Source: Streptomyces sp. RPT161
Lineage (GTDB): Bacteria > Actinomycetota > Actinomycetes > Streptomycetales > Streptomycetaceae
Direction: 5' to 3'
Assembly (NCBI RefSeq): GCF_027533845.1
Contig: NZ_JAPZVN010000010.1
Span: 174,836 to 238,835, forward strand
DNA length: 64,000 bases
Below, in pieces: positions 1 to 7,905 of the stretch; position 1 is the stretch's first letter; each line of letters starts with the position of its first letter. The position numbers were made by a program, and so were the translations under genes. Below the pieces are notes generated by a model that saw only the letters and a program-made list of their open reading frames with translations, ran no database searches and had not been told where the DNA came from.

Positions 1-1499
1 CGTTCCCGCAGCACCCGCAGCGACCAGGCCGGGCGGCCGGCGAGCTTGGCGCCTGCGATCCGGATCGCCAGCGGCAGGTTGCCGCAGCAGTCGAGAATCG
101 CGTCGGCCTCCGCCGGTTCCCGCTCGACCCGCCGCCGCCCGACGATGCCGGTGAACAACTCCCGCGCTTCTGCCGGGCTCAGCACGTCCAGGTCGATATG
201 CCGGGCGCCGGGAAGTTGCGTCAGCAGAGTGCGGCTGGTGATCAACACGGCACAGCCGTCGGCCCCCGGTAGCAACGGCAGCACTTGATCGGCGTGACCG
301 GCATCGTCCAGCACCACCAGCATCCGGCGGTCCACCAGCAACGAACGGTAGAGCGCGGCCCGTTCGGACAGCCCTTTCGGGATCGCGCTGCCGGCGATCG
401 AAAACGCACGGAGCGCCTCGGCCAGCATCATCGCCGGATCCCGCGGCTCATCCGATGTCGCGGCGAGGTTGAGGTAGAGCTGGCCGTCGGGGAAGGTGGC
501 GCTCGCCAGTCGCGCGGCGTGCGTCACCAGACAGGACTTGCCGACGCCGGGACCGCCCACGATGACGGCCACCGGGGCCCGGTTCGGCGCCGACCCGTCG
601 AGTAATCGAGCGACATCGGCCAGCGCGTCGGCTCGACCCACGAAGTCGGGTACGTCGAGCGGCAGTTGGCGCACCGGCATCGCCATAACCGGTTCAGCGG
701 CCGCCCTGCCAGGACTTTCCGGTCGTGGGTCCGAGGGGCCGCTCGCCGGGACAGGGACCGCCAGGGCGGGATCGGCGGCCAGGATGCGCAGATGCAGCGC
801 CTGGATCGGTGGGGTGGGGTCGACGCCGAGTTCGCCTGCCAGTGTCCGGCGCAGCCGCTCGTACACCTGCAGCGCCTCGCCTTGCCGCCGGCACCGGTAG
901 AGAGCCACCATCAGGTGTTCTGCGACTTGCTCGTCGTAGGGGTGCTCGCGTAGCAGGGCGGTCAGCTCCTCGATGACCTCACGATGACGCCCCAGGTCGA
1001 GTTCGATGCTCAGGCACAGTTTGTGCGTGGCCGCGCGCTTCTCGTTCAGCCGTGCGGCATCGAGCTCCAGGATCCGGCTGGAGATGTCGACCAGGGCGTT
1101 GCCGCGCCAGCAGGTCAGCGCGCGCCGCAGCGCGACAGCTGTCTCGGACGGGGCCTTGTGCCGTTCGGCGAGGTGCCGCTCGTGGTCGAACTCCAGTAGG
1201 TCGAGCTGATCCGGGGTCAGGTGGATCTGGTAGCCGCCGCGCCGTGTGCTGATCAAGGAGCCGGGTGCTCCGCAGGCAGCGAGGTTGCGGCGCAGCCCGG
1301 AAAGAGCATCCTGGACCTGACGGACAGCGGTGGTGGGTGCCTTCTCGTCCCACATCACGGCGACGAGCCGTTCCGTGGCGACAAGGTTGTTGGCGTCGAC
1401 CAGAAGCGCGGCCAGCATCTTGGCCTGCCGCGGTCCGTCGAGCCGCACCTCGCGCCCGGCGATCTGGACGTGTAACGGTCCCAGCACGCCAAATCTCAT
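1..1499 (-). CDS. SARP/AfsR-type regulator with NB-ARC ATPase domain (partial)
   Basis: The 499 visible residues start at an ATG preceded by GGGGGGAAC; the gene leaves the window on the left, so the C-terminus is unseen. Domains in order: an OmpR-type winged helix (about 1-90), a bacterial transcriptional activation domain (about 95-240, e.g. YRCRRQGEALQVYERLRR), a linker, then from about residue 300 an NB-ARC type P-loop ATPase with Walker A GGPGVGKSC and Walker B LVVLDDAG. This is the AfsR/DnrI/RedD family of Streptomyces activators, which bind direct repeats upstream of antibiotic or developmental genes. It is divergent from the exported-protein genes that start near 1713, so these are the obvious candidate targets (inference). 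Family call is firm; the target is not. Confidence 0.93.
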   Translation of the reverse strand, partial: MRFGVLGPLHVQIAGREVRLDGPRQAKMLAALLVDANNLVATERLVAVMWDEKAPTTAVRQVQDALSGLRRNLAACGAPGSLISTRRGGYQIHLTPDQLDLLEFDHERHLAERHKAPSETAVALRRALTCWRGNALVDISSRILELDAARLNEKRAATHKLCLSIELDLGRHREVIEELTALLREHPYDEQVAEHLMVALYRCRRQGEALQVYERLRRTLAGELGVDPTPPIQALHLRILAADPALAVPVPASGPSDPRPESPGRAAAEPVMAMPVRQLPLDVPDFVGRADALADVARLLDGSAPNRAPVAVIVGGPGVGKSCLVTHAARLASATFPDGQLYLNLAATSDEPRDPAMMLAEALRAFSIAGSAIPKGLSERAALYRSLLVDRRMLVVLDDAGHADQVLPLLPGADGCAVLITSRTLLTQLPGARHIDLDVLSPAEARELFTGIVGRRRVEREPAEADAILDCCGNLPLAIRIAGAKLAGRPAWSLRVLRE

Positions 1500-1549
1500 G
1501 TTCCCCCCGGAACTTGACGATCAGCGCCGATCCCCCGGCTGACCTCGCA

Positions 1550-1568
1550 CTAGGACGAACCTAGGACG
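1550..1568. promoter_or_regulatory. direct repeat with 11-bp period (candidate SARP box)
   Basis: CTAGGACG occurs at 1550-1557 and again at 1561-1568, exactly 11 bp apart, 51 bp upstream of the SARP start codon. SARP proteins are known to bind heptameric direct repeats spaced by 11 or 22 bp. The site lies between the regulator and the divergent exported-protein genes and could serve either. Binding is inferred from spacing only. Confidence 0.5.
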
Positions 1569-1712
1569 GCTGACGGACCCCTGTCCATAGCGTCACCGCA
1601 GCGGGCTCACCGAAAGGGCGTCGGCCCCAGCCTCAACTCATCACCTTGTCAGACGGCACACGGCGATCGCGGCCATCGCGCCCGCGACGTCACTACTTGT
1701 TCAGGGGGAAGT

Positions 1713-2080
1713 CTCGGCAAGAAGCTGGCCGCGACCACGGCGCTGATCGGCGCCATAGCCACGGGCTGGATGTTGGCCGGGGCACCGGCGGACGCGGCAC
1801 CGCGGAGCGCCGTAACGCCGACGATCGCGGATGTGGGAATCCGGCTGAGCACCAGTCACGCCGTGGCGGTGTACGGGTGGTACTTCAACATCGACAACAA
1901 TCACAAGGGCGCCCAAGACCTCTACCCGTGGATGCATGACGGGATCGACGCCGACTGCTGGAGCGACCGGGGAGCAACCGGTCGCCCGGTGAGGATGGGG
2001 TCAAGCCCGACGGGGACTGCGCGAGGCGCAGGCCGGGCTACTTCGAGTACACCGAAAGCGAGACAATCAGTGAAACTTAG
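1713..2080 (+). pseudogene. small exported protein, start lost and frameshifted
   Basis: A good purine-rich ribosome site (AGGGGGA, 1703-1709) is followed by a reading frame that encodes a typical Sec signal peptide (KKLAATTALIGAIATGWML then APADAA) and a mature part containing YGWYFNIDNNHKGAQ. No ATG, GTG or TTG exists in frame; the codon at the expected start is CTC. Near 1960-1990 the sensible reading moves to another frame (from DADCWSDRGATG to EDGVKPDGDCARRR) and ends with a TAG at 2078-2080, overlapping the next start by 11 bp. Either it is a recent pseudogene or it carries sequence errors. It is the first of three exported proteins in a row. No family recognised. Confidence 0.45.
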
Positions 2081-2615
2081 AATCAGAAGTTCCATCCTGG
2101 CGGGGGCGCTGGCCTTGATCTCCACGTCCGGCCTGGTGGCCGTGAACGCGCCGGCGGCGCACGCCGCATCCTGCGGTTCGGACCGCGTCCTGGCGAGCAA
2201 CCCGACCGACCTCTACGGGTACAACCTCGGCGTCATCTCCAACAAGCACCTCGGCAAGCTGTACATCGGGTACATCCCGAGCTGCCGGATGGAGTACGCG
2301 GAGGTGCACTGGGACCAGAACGCCGACCTGTCCATGATCGGCGACAACTACATCTGGCTGCAGGACGCCCACGGCCACCAGGCGGGGAAGGCGGACATCG
2401 GGAGCCTGGGCCAGTACGGCGAGTACGGGTCCTCGAACCTGGTGCCCATCGACAGCTTCGGCTACAGCTACAGCCAGCCGAGGCTGCACATCGGGCTCAC
2501 CTTCAGCGGCGGCAGGACCCCGACCTGTCGCCCGACCGACTACTACGGCAACGGCCACAGCTTCGCCACCGGCGGCAGCGAGGCCAGCCACAACTGGCAG
2601 GTGTGCGGCATATGA
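2070..2615 (+). CDS. exported protein resembling the DUF2690/YjfA family
   Basis: The GTG at 2070 is chosen because it gives a clean signal peptide (VKLRIRSSILAGALALI, cleavage after AHA) and because GAAAGCGAG lies upstream. The frame is open further upstream, but that part belongs to the preceding gene. The mature part is about 145 residues with four visible cysteines and a segment LYIGYIPSCRMEYAEVHW that resembles the VELRYSPxCRxAWAR segment of DUF2690/YjfA-type exported proteins (from memory of the family). Its stop overlaps the ATG of the lectin-like gene (ATGA, 2612-2615), so the two are translationally coupled. Role unknown; action outside the cell is expected. Confidence 0.75.
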   Translation: MKLRIRSSILAGALALISTSGLVAVNAPAAHAASCGSDRVLASNPTDLYGYNLGVISNKHLGKLYIGYIPSCRMEYAEVHWDQNADLSMIGDNYIWLQDAHGHQAGKADIGSLGQYGEYGSSNLVPIDSFGYSYSQPRLHIGLTFSGGRTPTCRPTDYYGNGHSFATGGSEASHNWQVCGI

Positions 2616-3208
2616 AGCAGAAGCTCAGGACCGCGGTGGCGGCGGGTGTCATGACCATGGGCTCCCTGGCCGGCACGCTCGCCCTGTCGGGGACGGCGCA
2701 CGCCGAGACCTACCAGCGCAACGTCCAGCTGCAGGACCTCCAGGACCAGGGCATCGACTGCCTGGACAGCAACTACAATGGGTCGCTCTACATCCTGCCC
2801 TGCAACGGCGGCAGCTTCCAGCGCTGGAACGTCACGTCCTACGCCCCGGACGTGAACAACTACTACAGCAGGGTGCAGATCCAGAACGTCCAGACCGGCC
2901 GTTGTCTGCGGGTCCAGTTCTTCGCCGGAAACGGCTACGAGGCCAAGACCGACAGCTGCGACGCGAGCAACTACCGGGACCAGTGGAACATGACCTGGGT
3001 CGGAAACACCCCGGGCAACCCTTCCAACAGCTTCCAGTTCCTCAACTGGCAGCCATCAGGCCCGCTGTCGGGCCGCAGCGAGTTCGACTTCTGCCTGGAC
3101 CGGGGACAGGCAGGCCACGCGAACAACATGGTCTTCGACATCGGCCAGTTCCAGAAGACCTGTAACAACCACTCCAACAAGTGGCAGATCTGGAGCATGG
3201 TCCACTAG
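2612..3208 (+). CDS. exported ricin-type beta-trefoil lectin-like protein
   Basis: The start at 2612 overlaps the upstream stop by ATGA. The signal peptide is MKQKLRTAVAAGVMTMGSLA with cleavage after AHA. The mature protein of about 165 residues has beta-trefoil lectin features: a CLDSNYNGS type turn, SFQRWNV (QxW-like), GRCLRVQ, YRDQWNM, FCLDRGQ and NKWQIWS near the end. Six cysteines fit paired disulfides. It is the whole secreted protein, not a module on an enzyme, so it probably binds sugars by itself or partners the co-translated gene upstream. Regulation by the nearby SARP is possible but unproved. Confidence 0.8.
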   Translation: MKQKLRTAVAAGVMTMGSLAGTLALSGTAHAETYQRNVQLQDLQDQGIDCLDSNYNGSLYILPCNGGSFQRWNVTSYAPDVNNYYSRVQIQNVQTGRCLRVQFFAGNGYEAKTDSCDASNYRDQWNMTWVGNTPGNPSNSFQFLNWQPSGPLSGRSEFDFCLDRGQAGHANNMVFDIGQFQKTCNNHSNKWQIWSMVH

Positions 3209-3209
3209 G

Positions 3210-3359
3210 CAGCCGTCGCTGCCGGATGGCCGACCGGTCGTGCCGCCCAATGGCGGCATAACCTTTACCCCGCCGACGAACGACCCAGATGCGATCTCCG
3301 CGGGAGCCTGGGTGAACGGCAGTTACGTCGGCGATGTGGAGAGCCCGCGGTTCTACTGA
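3210..3359 (+). pseudogene. C-terminal remnant of an unknown protein
   Basis: In a frame different from the lectin gene, 3210-3359 reads with strong G/C third positions as a proline-rich start then GITFTPPTNDPDAISAGAW and VNGSYVGDVESPRFY before a TGA. It has no start codon of its own. It looks like the tail of a gene whose front part is gone. From 3360 to 3665 I see nothing convincing. Confidence 0.3.
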
Positions 3360-3665
3360 ACCGCCTGATTCAGACCGGCCGCCCCGAAAGCTGTGCATGT
3401 CGCGGCAAAGTGAGACAGCGCCACTGCCACCGCCGGGTGCCAGACCGGATCACACGGCCCGCCGACGATGGGCAGTGTGATCCGGCCCAGATGACCATGC
3501 TCAAGACGGTTGGCCTGTGGGAGGTTCGGAAGGCGGGTGATCCGACTCTGTACTTACCCGTCCAGCCTCACCGCCGACCTGCGGAAAGAGGATGTGAAAC
3601 AGCTTCTACTGATCTTTTCGTTAGTTCTGTGGGTGTGATGGGCTTGTTGGCGGGATCCTGGTGTC

Positions 3666-4278
3666 GTGTCTTACAAGCCTTCGCCTGTTGCCTCCGCGCC
3701 TGTCGTTCCGCCTTTGACGCGGCCTCAGTTGACCGAGGCTCGGCGCGTGCGGACGGCTGAGTTGTTCGAGCAAGGACGCTCGAGTGCTGAGATCGCACGG
3801 ATGCTGGGGGTCAGCCACGAAAGCGTACGGCGGTGGAAACGGGTGTGGGAGGAAGGCGGCGCTGATGCCTTGCGGCGACGCCCGGCCACCGGTCGTCCGC
3901 CGAAACTGGACGATACCCAGGTCGAACAGGTGCGGACCGCGCTGGAACAGGGCGCCCAGGCGCATGGCTTCGAGGCTGATCTGTGGACGCTGGAGCGGGT
4001 TGGTCTGGTGGTCGAGCGGGTGACAGGGTGTCATTGTCGCGGGCGTCGGTCTGGCGTCTGCTGACCAGTCGGTTGGGCTGGAGCCTGCAGCGGCCGGAGC
4101 GTCGGGCGGTGGAGCGGGACGAGTCCGAGATCGCCCGCTGGATCGCTCATGAGTGGCCACGCATCAAAAAGGGGCGATGAACAAACGTGCCTGGATCGTT
4201 TTCCTCGACGAATCGGGCGTCTCGCTGCTGCCCCAGGTCCGACGCACCTATGGCCCGCGACGACCGACAGCACCATGA
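3666..4278 (+). mobile_element. IS630-family transposase remnant, frame-broken and 3'-truncated
   Basis: The first frame (GTG at 3666) gives the N-terminal helix-turn-helix region typical of IS630 transposases (EIARMLGVSHESVRRWKRVW, then RRRPATGRPPKLD). At about 4028 the sense moves one base back (VERVTG then SLSRASVWRLL), continuing through RPERRAVERDESEI to WPRIKKGR. A third frame opens at the ATG at 4177 (overlap ATGA) with the start of the DDE domain, NKRAWIVFLDESGVSLLP, which holds the first catalytic Asp. It stops at 4276-4278 after YGPRR, so most of the catalytic domain is missing. The first shift is decay; the second sits on C AAA AAG and may be natural frameshifting. Confidence 0.85.
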
Positions 4279-4345
4279 TGTCCGCGATTGATGGGAACAG
4301 CAGCTCCTTCAGCCGGAGCACGATCTCCTGCACGGCCCCGAACAT
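4262..4345 (-). mobile_element. N-terminal scrap of an ISL3-family transposase
   Basis: The minus strand from an ATG at 4345 reads MFGAVQEIVLRLKELLFPS then IADIMVLSVVAG, resembling the start of ISL3-type transposases (LLFPxLADVxVxxV). It ends where the IS630 remnant begins, around 4253-4270. The zinc-finger and catalytic parts are absent. It is too short for certainty. Confidence 0.45.
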
Positions 4346-4413
4346 CGGCCACATCCACCGGGTTGCCGATCACTTTCGGGCAACTTCCCGGCGGCCGCTC
4401 CAGCCGCCAGCCA

Positions 4414-4608
4414 TCACTCAGCGTGGGCGGACCACAGAAGTTGAGCCAGAACCGAATCTCGTGAACAAAGCCACGCGATTTTTGACGTCTCCCAGACTTC
4501 GTCGATGACGGACCTGCTGTAGCCGCGCGCGGTGGCGCCGCGCCGGAACCACATCTCCACCTTCGGAAGGCGGTTGGCATCGGCGAGGGCGCGTCGGGGG
4601 CCTGCCAC
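4414..4608 (-). pseudogene. unassigned broken reading frame, possibly from a replicative polymerase gene
   Basis: The minus strand contains RRALADANRLPKVEMWF and GATARGYSRSVIDEVWE with good codon bias. The pattern (RRAL, then a helix ending in GYS..V.E.VWE) recalls a short segment of DnaE-type DNA polymerases, but the surrounding catalytic sequence is absent and I do not trust the match. It follows the Ku fragment in another frame, so several pieces appear joined here. Confidence 0.2.
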
Positions 4609-4796
4609 CCGCGGGCGATCTCATGCTGCTCCACCTCCCGGCCCTCCGTCTCGCACACCCGCCGGTGCCGGATCCTCGCCCCGCAGGCGGCGTGCACTTC
4701 ATGCAGCCGCGGCCGGGCCCCCTGGGTCGCCGGGTGGAGCTGCACGGGCAAACCGACCAGGCCGAATGTGATGTGGGCCGCCCAGATGGCGCTCAT
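4590..4796 (-). pseudogene. N-terminal fragment of a Ku end-joining protein
   Basis: From the ATG at 4796 the minus strand reads MSAIWAAHITFGLVGLPVQL followed by HEVHAACGARIRHRRVCETE and EIARGWQAP. This is the conserved start of bacterial Ku (MRAIWxGxIxFGLVxxPVxL ... RIRYRRVCExxGxEV ... IAKGYE), the DNA-end-binding partner of LigD. After about 65 residues the similarity stops, so the ring-forming and C-terminal parts are missing. Streptomyces often carry several ku genes, so loss of this copy need not affect end joining. Confidence 0.75.
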
Positions 4797-4908
4797 GGTT
4801 CCAGCGTGCTGCGCCCCGGCGCCGGGTGCACAACGAAGAAGCCCCTCGGCCGAAGAAGGCCACGGCAAGCAGCCAGCGGAGAAAACCGGTTGATCCCGGC
4901 TGCGGTGA

Positions 4909-5226
4909 TTACACCCCACCTTCGGCCCGTTGCACAGCCTCGATGTCGAACGGGCCGATGCCGAGCAGCTGGTGGACGTGCCACTCGATGATCTCGATCG
5001 TTGCCTGATCGTCGCGTGCAAGGGGATCGTCCTGTGCGATGGCTTCTGCGACTGAGCGGGAGCTCGCACGTACCACGTACAGCCCCATCGTGGGATCCGA
5101 GCTGGGCCCGGAGATCAGGACTGTGCCCTGTTCGTGCTGGTCCCGCATCCAGTCCAAATGCGCCGCGAGCATTCGTTGTGGCTCCGCCGGGCGCTTACCG
5201 CGCCTGATCACCAGGTACCAGATCAT
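4909..5226 (-). CDS. YciI-family protein
   Basis: This is a 105-residue protein starting at MIWYLVIRRGKRPAEPQRML. The pattern HLDWMRDQHEQGTVLISGP followed by GLYVVRASSRSVAEAIAQDD and an IEIIEWHVHQ end is the ferredoxin-like YCII fold, with the conserved His/Asp pair expected of that family. Biochemical roles vary and are mostly unknown. The start overlaps the stop of the upstream small gene by ATGA, so the two are one translational unit. The protein is intact although it sits among decayed genes. Confidence 0.85.
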   Translation of the reverse strand: MIWYLVIRRGKRPAEPQRMLAAHLDWMRDQHEQGTVLISGPSSDPTMGLYVVRASSRSVAEAIAQDDPLARDDQATIEIIEWHVHQLLGIGPFDIEAVQRAEGGV

Positions 5227-5441
5227 GATTGCCCCTCGTAGCTCCACAGGTCCGGGCCGTCGCCCCGCCACTCGATCAGATCCCGATCGTCCAGAGCCAG
5301 GTCATCAGGGTCCAGGCCTACACGTCGCAGGAACTCCTCGACATCCGCCAGCGACGTAGCGACGCCGACAGGCTCGCCGAGGACCGTCATACGGCGCTCA
5401 CCGCCATGAGGCGCGTGCACGACGATCGGCGGCTGCTCCAT
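5223..5441 (-). CDS. hypothetical acidic 72-residue protein coupled to YciI
   Basis: It starts at the ATG at 5441 (MEQPPIVVHAPHGGERRMTV); upstream codons in frame are low-complexity and unlikely to be coding. The body is acidic and probably helical (ADVEEFLRRVGLDPDDLALD), ending WRGDGPDLWSYEGQS. Its stop overlaps the YciI start (ATGA). No family recognised. The tight coupling suggests a joint function. Confidence 0.65.
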   Translation of the reverse strand: MEQPPIVVHAPHGGERRMTVLGEPVGVATSLADVEEFLRRVGLDPDDLALDDRDLIEWRGDGPDLWSYEGQS

Positions 5442-5586
5442 ACGCCCAGCCTGCGCCCTGCTGGTGGCCGCCGCATGGCAGGTGTGCGTCTGTGCCGGTG
5501 GGGCACGCGTCGTCGTACCCGGTGTAGGCGCCGGCTCGTGGCCGCACCCTGTGCCCACCGGCCGGCGCACCGGCCAGCCAGCGCGG

Positions 5587-6098
5587 CTACCCCTCCTCGG
5601 GCGGCAGGCCCTGGCCGTGGAGCGCTCTGGCAGTCGGGCACGGCCACCTCACCCCGCAGGTTCGACACGTCAACGGCCAGACGCCTACCGTCGCCCTAAG
5701 TAGACGAGCCACGGCCCGGAGAGCGTCGTAAGCCATCGCACGAACATTCTCGCTCTTTGCCAGCGCATGCGTGACCTTGTCGCGCTTGAACCAGGTCAGC
5801 ACCGAGCTCGCATTGCGGTCCATGTTGCAGGGCCCGCAGGCTGGTACCAGGTTCTCCGGATCATGCGTTCCGCCATTCGCCACCGGCCGCAGGTGATCAA
5901 CCTGGTCGGTCCGCCGCAGTACACACATGACGCCGAGGCGAGCACCTCCCGGCGCACTGCCGCAGGAACGGCACCAAGGTTTCGCCGTACCTCTTCCCCG
6001 CTGCCTTTCGAGCAGTGCTGCCGTTCCTTGTGGCACCGTGCGCAGTATCCGCAGTACCCCTCACGGTTCTGGCACCCTGCACCTACGCAAGCGCCCAT
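5587..6098 (-). pseudogene. HNH endonuclease, single frameshift
   Basis: From the ATG at 6098 the first frame encodes a Cys-rich start (MGACVGAGCQNREGYCGYCA) and reaches CVYCGGP near 5910. The match then continues one base back in TDQVDHLRPVANGGTHD, NLVPACGPCN and a long helical tail. Together these give the HNH core: a CxxC pair, the D-H metal/catalytic pair, the central Asn and a second CxxC. A single missing base separates the halves. It could be a true pseudogene or a sequence error. Genes of this kind are common in integrative elements and phages. Confidence 0.8.
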
Positions 6099-6116
6099 GC
6101 CCCTCGCTTCCTGGCG

Positions 6117-6329
6117 CTACTCCTGCTCGGCCCGCACGATGATCATCCGGTACACCGCCCCACCCCGCCGCTCCGGATCATCATCCGTGCGGGCCTCCGC
6201 GATACCCGCATGCGACTCGATCCACGTCCGCACCGCCGCCAGATCCACCGCCGGGCCACGCAGGTACACCTCCACCGCGTCATCGACGATCGGCAGGTCG
6301 TTCAGGTAGTCCGCGTAGCACTCTTCCAT
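6117..6329 (-). CDS. hypothetical 70-residue protein
   Basis: The reading frame MEECYADYLNDLPIVDDAVE... ends IIVRAEQE and has good third-position bias. It looks like a small alpha/beta protein (VEVYLRGPAVDLAAVRTWIE then YRMIIVRAE). No clear ribosome site is visible. It lies between two broken genes and may belong to the same former mobile element. No family recognised. Confidence 0.5.
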   Translation of the reverse strand: MEECYADYLNDLPIVDDAVEVYLRGPAVDLAAVRTWIESHAGIAEARTDDDPERRGGAVYRMIIVRAEQE

Positions 6330-6424
6330 GCACAGGCCAACGCCGCAGGCTGAGGCCGGTACACGGCCTCACGACGACGGGCCCGGCTCCCGATATTCGG
6401 AAGCGGGGCCTGTGCACGCCGCGG

Positions 6425-6774
6425 TCAGACGTCCGCGGCGGGCTGCGGGTCGTCGACGTGCTTGAGTGCCATCGGGGCCTCGGGTACGTCCGGGCCGCTG
6501 AGCGTCGCCCAGAACGCGTGCGTCGCCAGAGCCTTGGCCAGCTCCCGCTGTCGGGCGAGCAGCTTGTCAACTGCCGCGTGGTCGTCCTGCCGACCGATGC
6601 GTCGTGGTGCACGCCGCGCGCGTCTGTGTACGGCTCGGGCTCGGGTTCCGGCCGGTGCGGGAGGCGCGCGTACAGGTCGGCGAGGTCGCGCTGGGCTTGC
6701 TGCCAGTCGCGTTGGAGCTGGATCAAGTCATCGAGGAAGCGGAGTTCGGCCACGATCGGAATCGCACAAAGCAT
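6425..6774 (-). pseudogene. helical hypothetical protein, frameshifted
   Basis: The first part, VAELRFLDDLIQLQRDWQQA then DLADLYARLPHRPEPEPEP, is a coiled coil followed by a Pro-Glu stretch. Near 6595 the sense moves to another frame, which continues DDHAAVDKLLARQRELAKAL and THAFWATLSGPDVPEAPMAL and stops at 6425. The true start is uncertain (ATG 6774 or a GTG just downstream). Such proteins are typical cargo of actinobacterial integrative elements and phages. Confidence 0.5.
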
Positions 6775-6887
6775 CGTTTCAAGAGCGCGTCGCGACACCC
6801 CGACGAGGGCACACGCTTGGTGCCCCGCCGCCCTCACGGGTCGCTAAAGATTCGACATAGCGCTGTCCTGCTCAGGAGGATCGGCCC

Positions 6888-7247
6888 ATGAGTCTCCTCG
6901 TACACACCTTTGTCTACGACGCCGACGGCGGTCGCGACTTCCTGGAGGACCCCGAGCACGGCAAGGCCCTGGCTGGTTTCGAGAGCACCCGGACCCGGCT
7001 GTGGGGCTCGGCGGCGATCCGGGCTTTGGGCTCCCGGTTCTTCCCACAACTCGGCGGCGGCGACCTTTACGTAGAGCGGGACGAGATCGATGAGTTCCTC
7101 ACCGAGTGTGAGGCGATTCGTCCACACCTCGACAACCTTGCCAAGCAGGGCGGTTACCAAGCCGACTACGTCACTCAGCGCTTCGACAACGTCGTTGCCG
7201 CCGCGCTACGAGCCAAGGCCGTCGGCGGTGGGATCGTTGTGTGGTAG
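6888..7247 (+). CDS. hypothetical 119-residue protein
   Basis: A strong ribosome site (AGGAGG, 6874-6879) precedes the ATG. The protein begins MSLLVHTFVYDADGGRDFLE and contains ALGSRFFPQLGGGDLYVERD and EFLTECEAIRPHLDNLAKQ. No membrane segment or signal peptide is seen. The fold looks alpha/beta. It is the only plus-strand gene in this decayed stretch and looks intact. No family recognised. Confidence 0.7.
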   Translation: MSLLVHTFVYDADGGRDFLEDPEHGKALAGFESTRTRLWGSAAIRALGSRFFPQLGGGDLYVERDEIDEFLTECEAIRPHLDNLAKQGGYQADYVTQRFDNVVAAALRAKAVGGGIVVW

Positions 7248-7905
7248 TGGTCGAGGATCGAGGCAGGCGGTCGTTACGCGGCACTAGCCCGCGACGGTAG
7301 GCCTCGATCGCCAGCTTGTACGTCTCCCTCGGCCTCACGGCGCCCAGACGTCGCCACACCGCCAGCCCGGTAGCGAATGCCTTCATGCCGGGCCAGCCGA
7401 TTCCTCGCTAGCACCGATCCCGACAAGCCCTCCAAGAAGAACACCCGTCCGATCTCCTGTGCTTCCGCCTCGGCCACCTGCATCAGCCAGCGTCGCCGCT
7501 CGTCATCCCACACCGCTTCCACTGCGGCATCGACCAAAGCCGGGCCCGCGCCGCGAAGTTGCCCGGCCATCCGCACGTAGCTTCGGACCAGGGCCATCTC
7601 CGACGGCAGCAACTCCAACCGCCGATACGCCGGATCGACCTGCTTTGCCAACCACCGGTCCGACACCGCGCCCGCTGACTCAGCACGCAACCCGCGGTAC
7701 ACCAACGCGTCCGTGCCGTCCACGGTCAGCCTGACCTCCCAACCACTCTCGCAGCCGGGTGCGGGGACGAGCAGCTCGGCCAGGCCCCGCTCTAAGCCAA
7801 CCGCCGCCAGCCCGCGTCCGGCTCCCCGGCCTCGAACGTCCACCACTCGACCGCTGCTGTCCGCTCGCGGACCAGCAACTCCCAGTCCTGCGGTCGCAGT
7901 TCCAT
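7171..7905 (-). pseudogene. hypothetical protein, two frameshifts (copy 1 of a repeated gene)
   Basis: The original start is probably the ATG at 7905 (GAGGGGGCGTGG upstream), giving MELRPQDWELLVRERTAAVE and a TAG at 7792-7794. The sense continues in another frame with LERGLAELLVPAPGCESGWE, LELLPSEMALVRSYVRMAGQ and VFFLEGLSGSVLARNRLA, then moves again near 7386 to MKAFATGLAVWRRLGAVRPR and AIEAYRRGLVPR. The exact end is unclear; if 7171 is right it overlaps the plus-strand gene by 77 bp. A second damaged copy of the first part exists at 29472-29738. No family recognised. Confidence 0.5.

Noticed and set aside
4248..5069. 273-codon minus-strand frame as a single gene
   Set aside because: Only the internal part from 4796 is recognisable (Ku N-terminus); the rest is low-complexity and mixes pieces in different frames.
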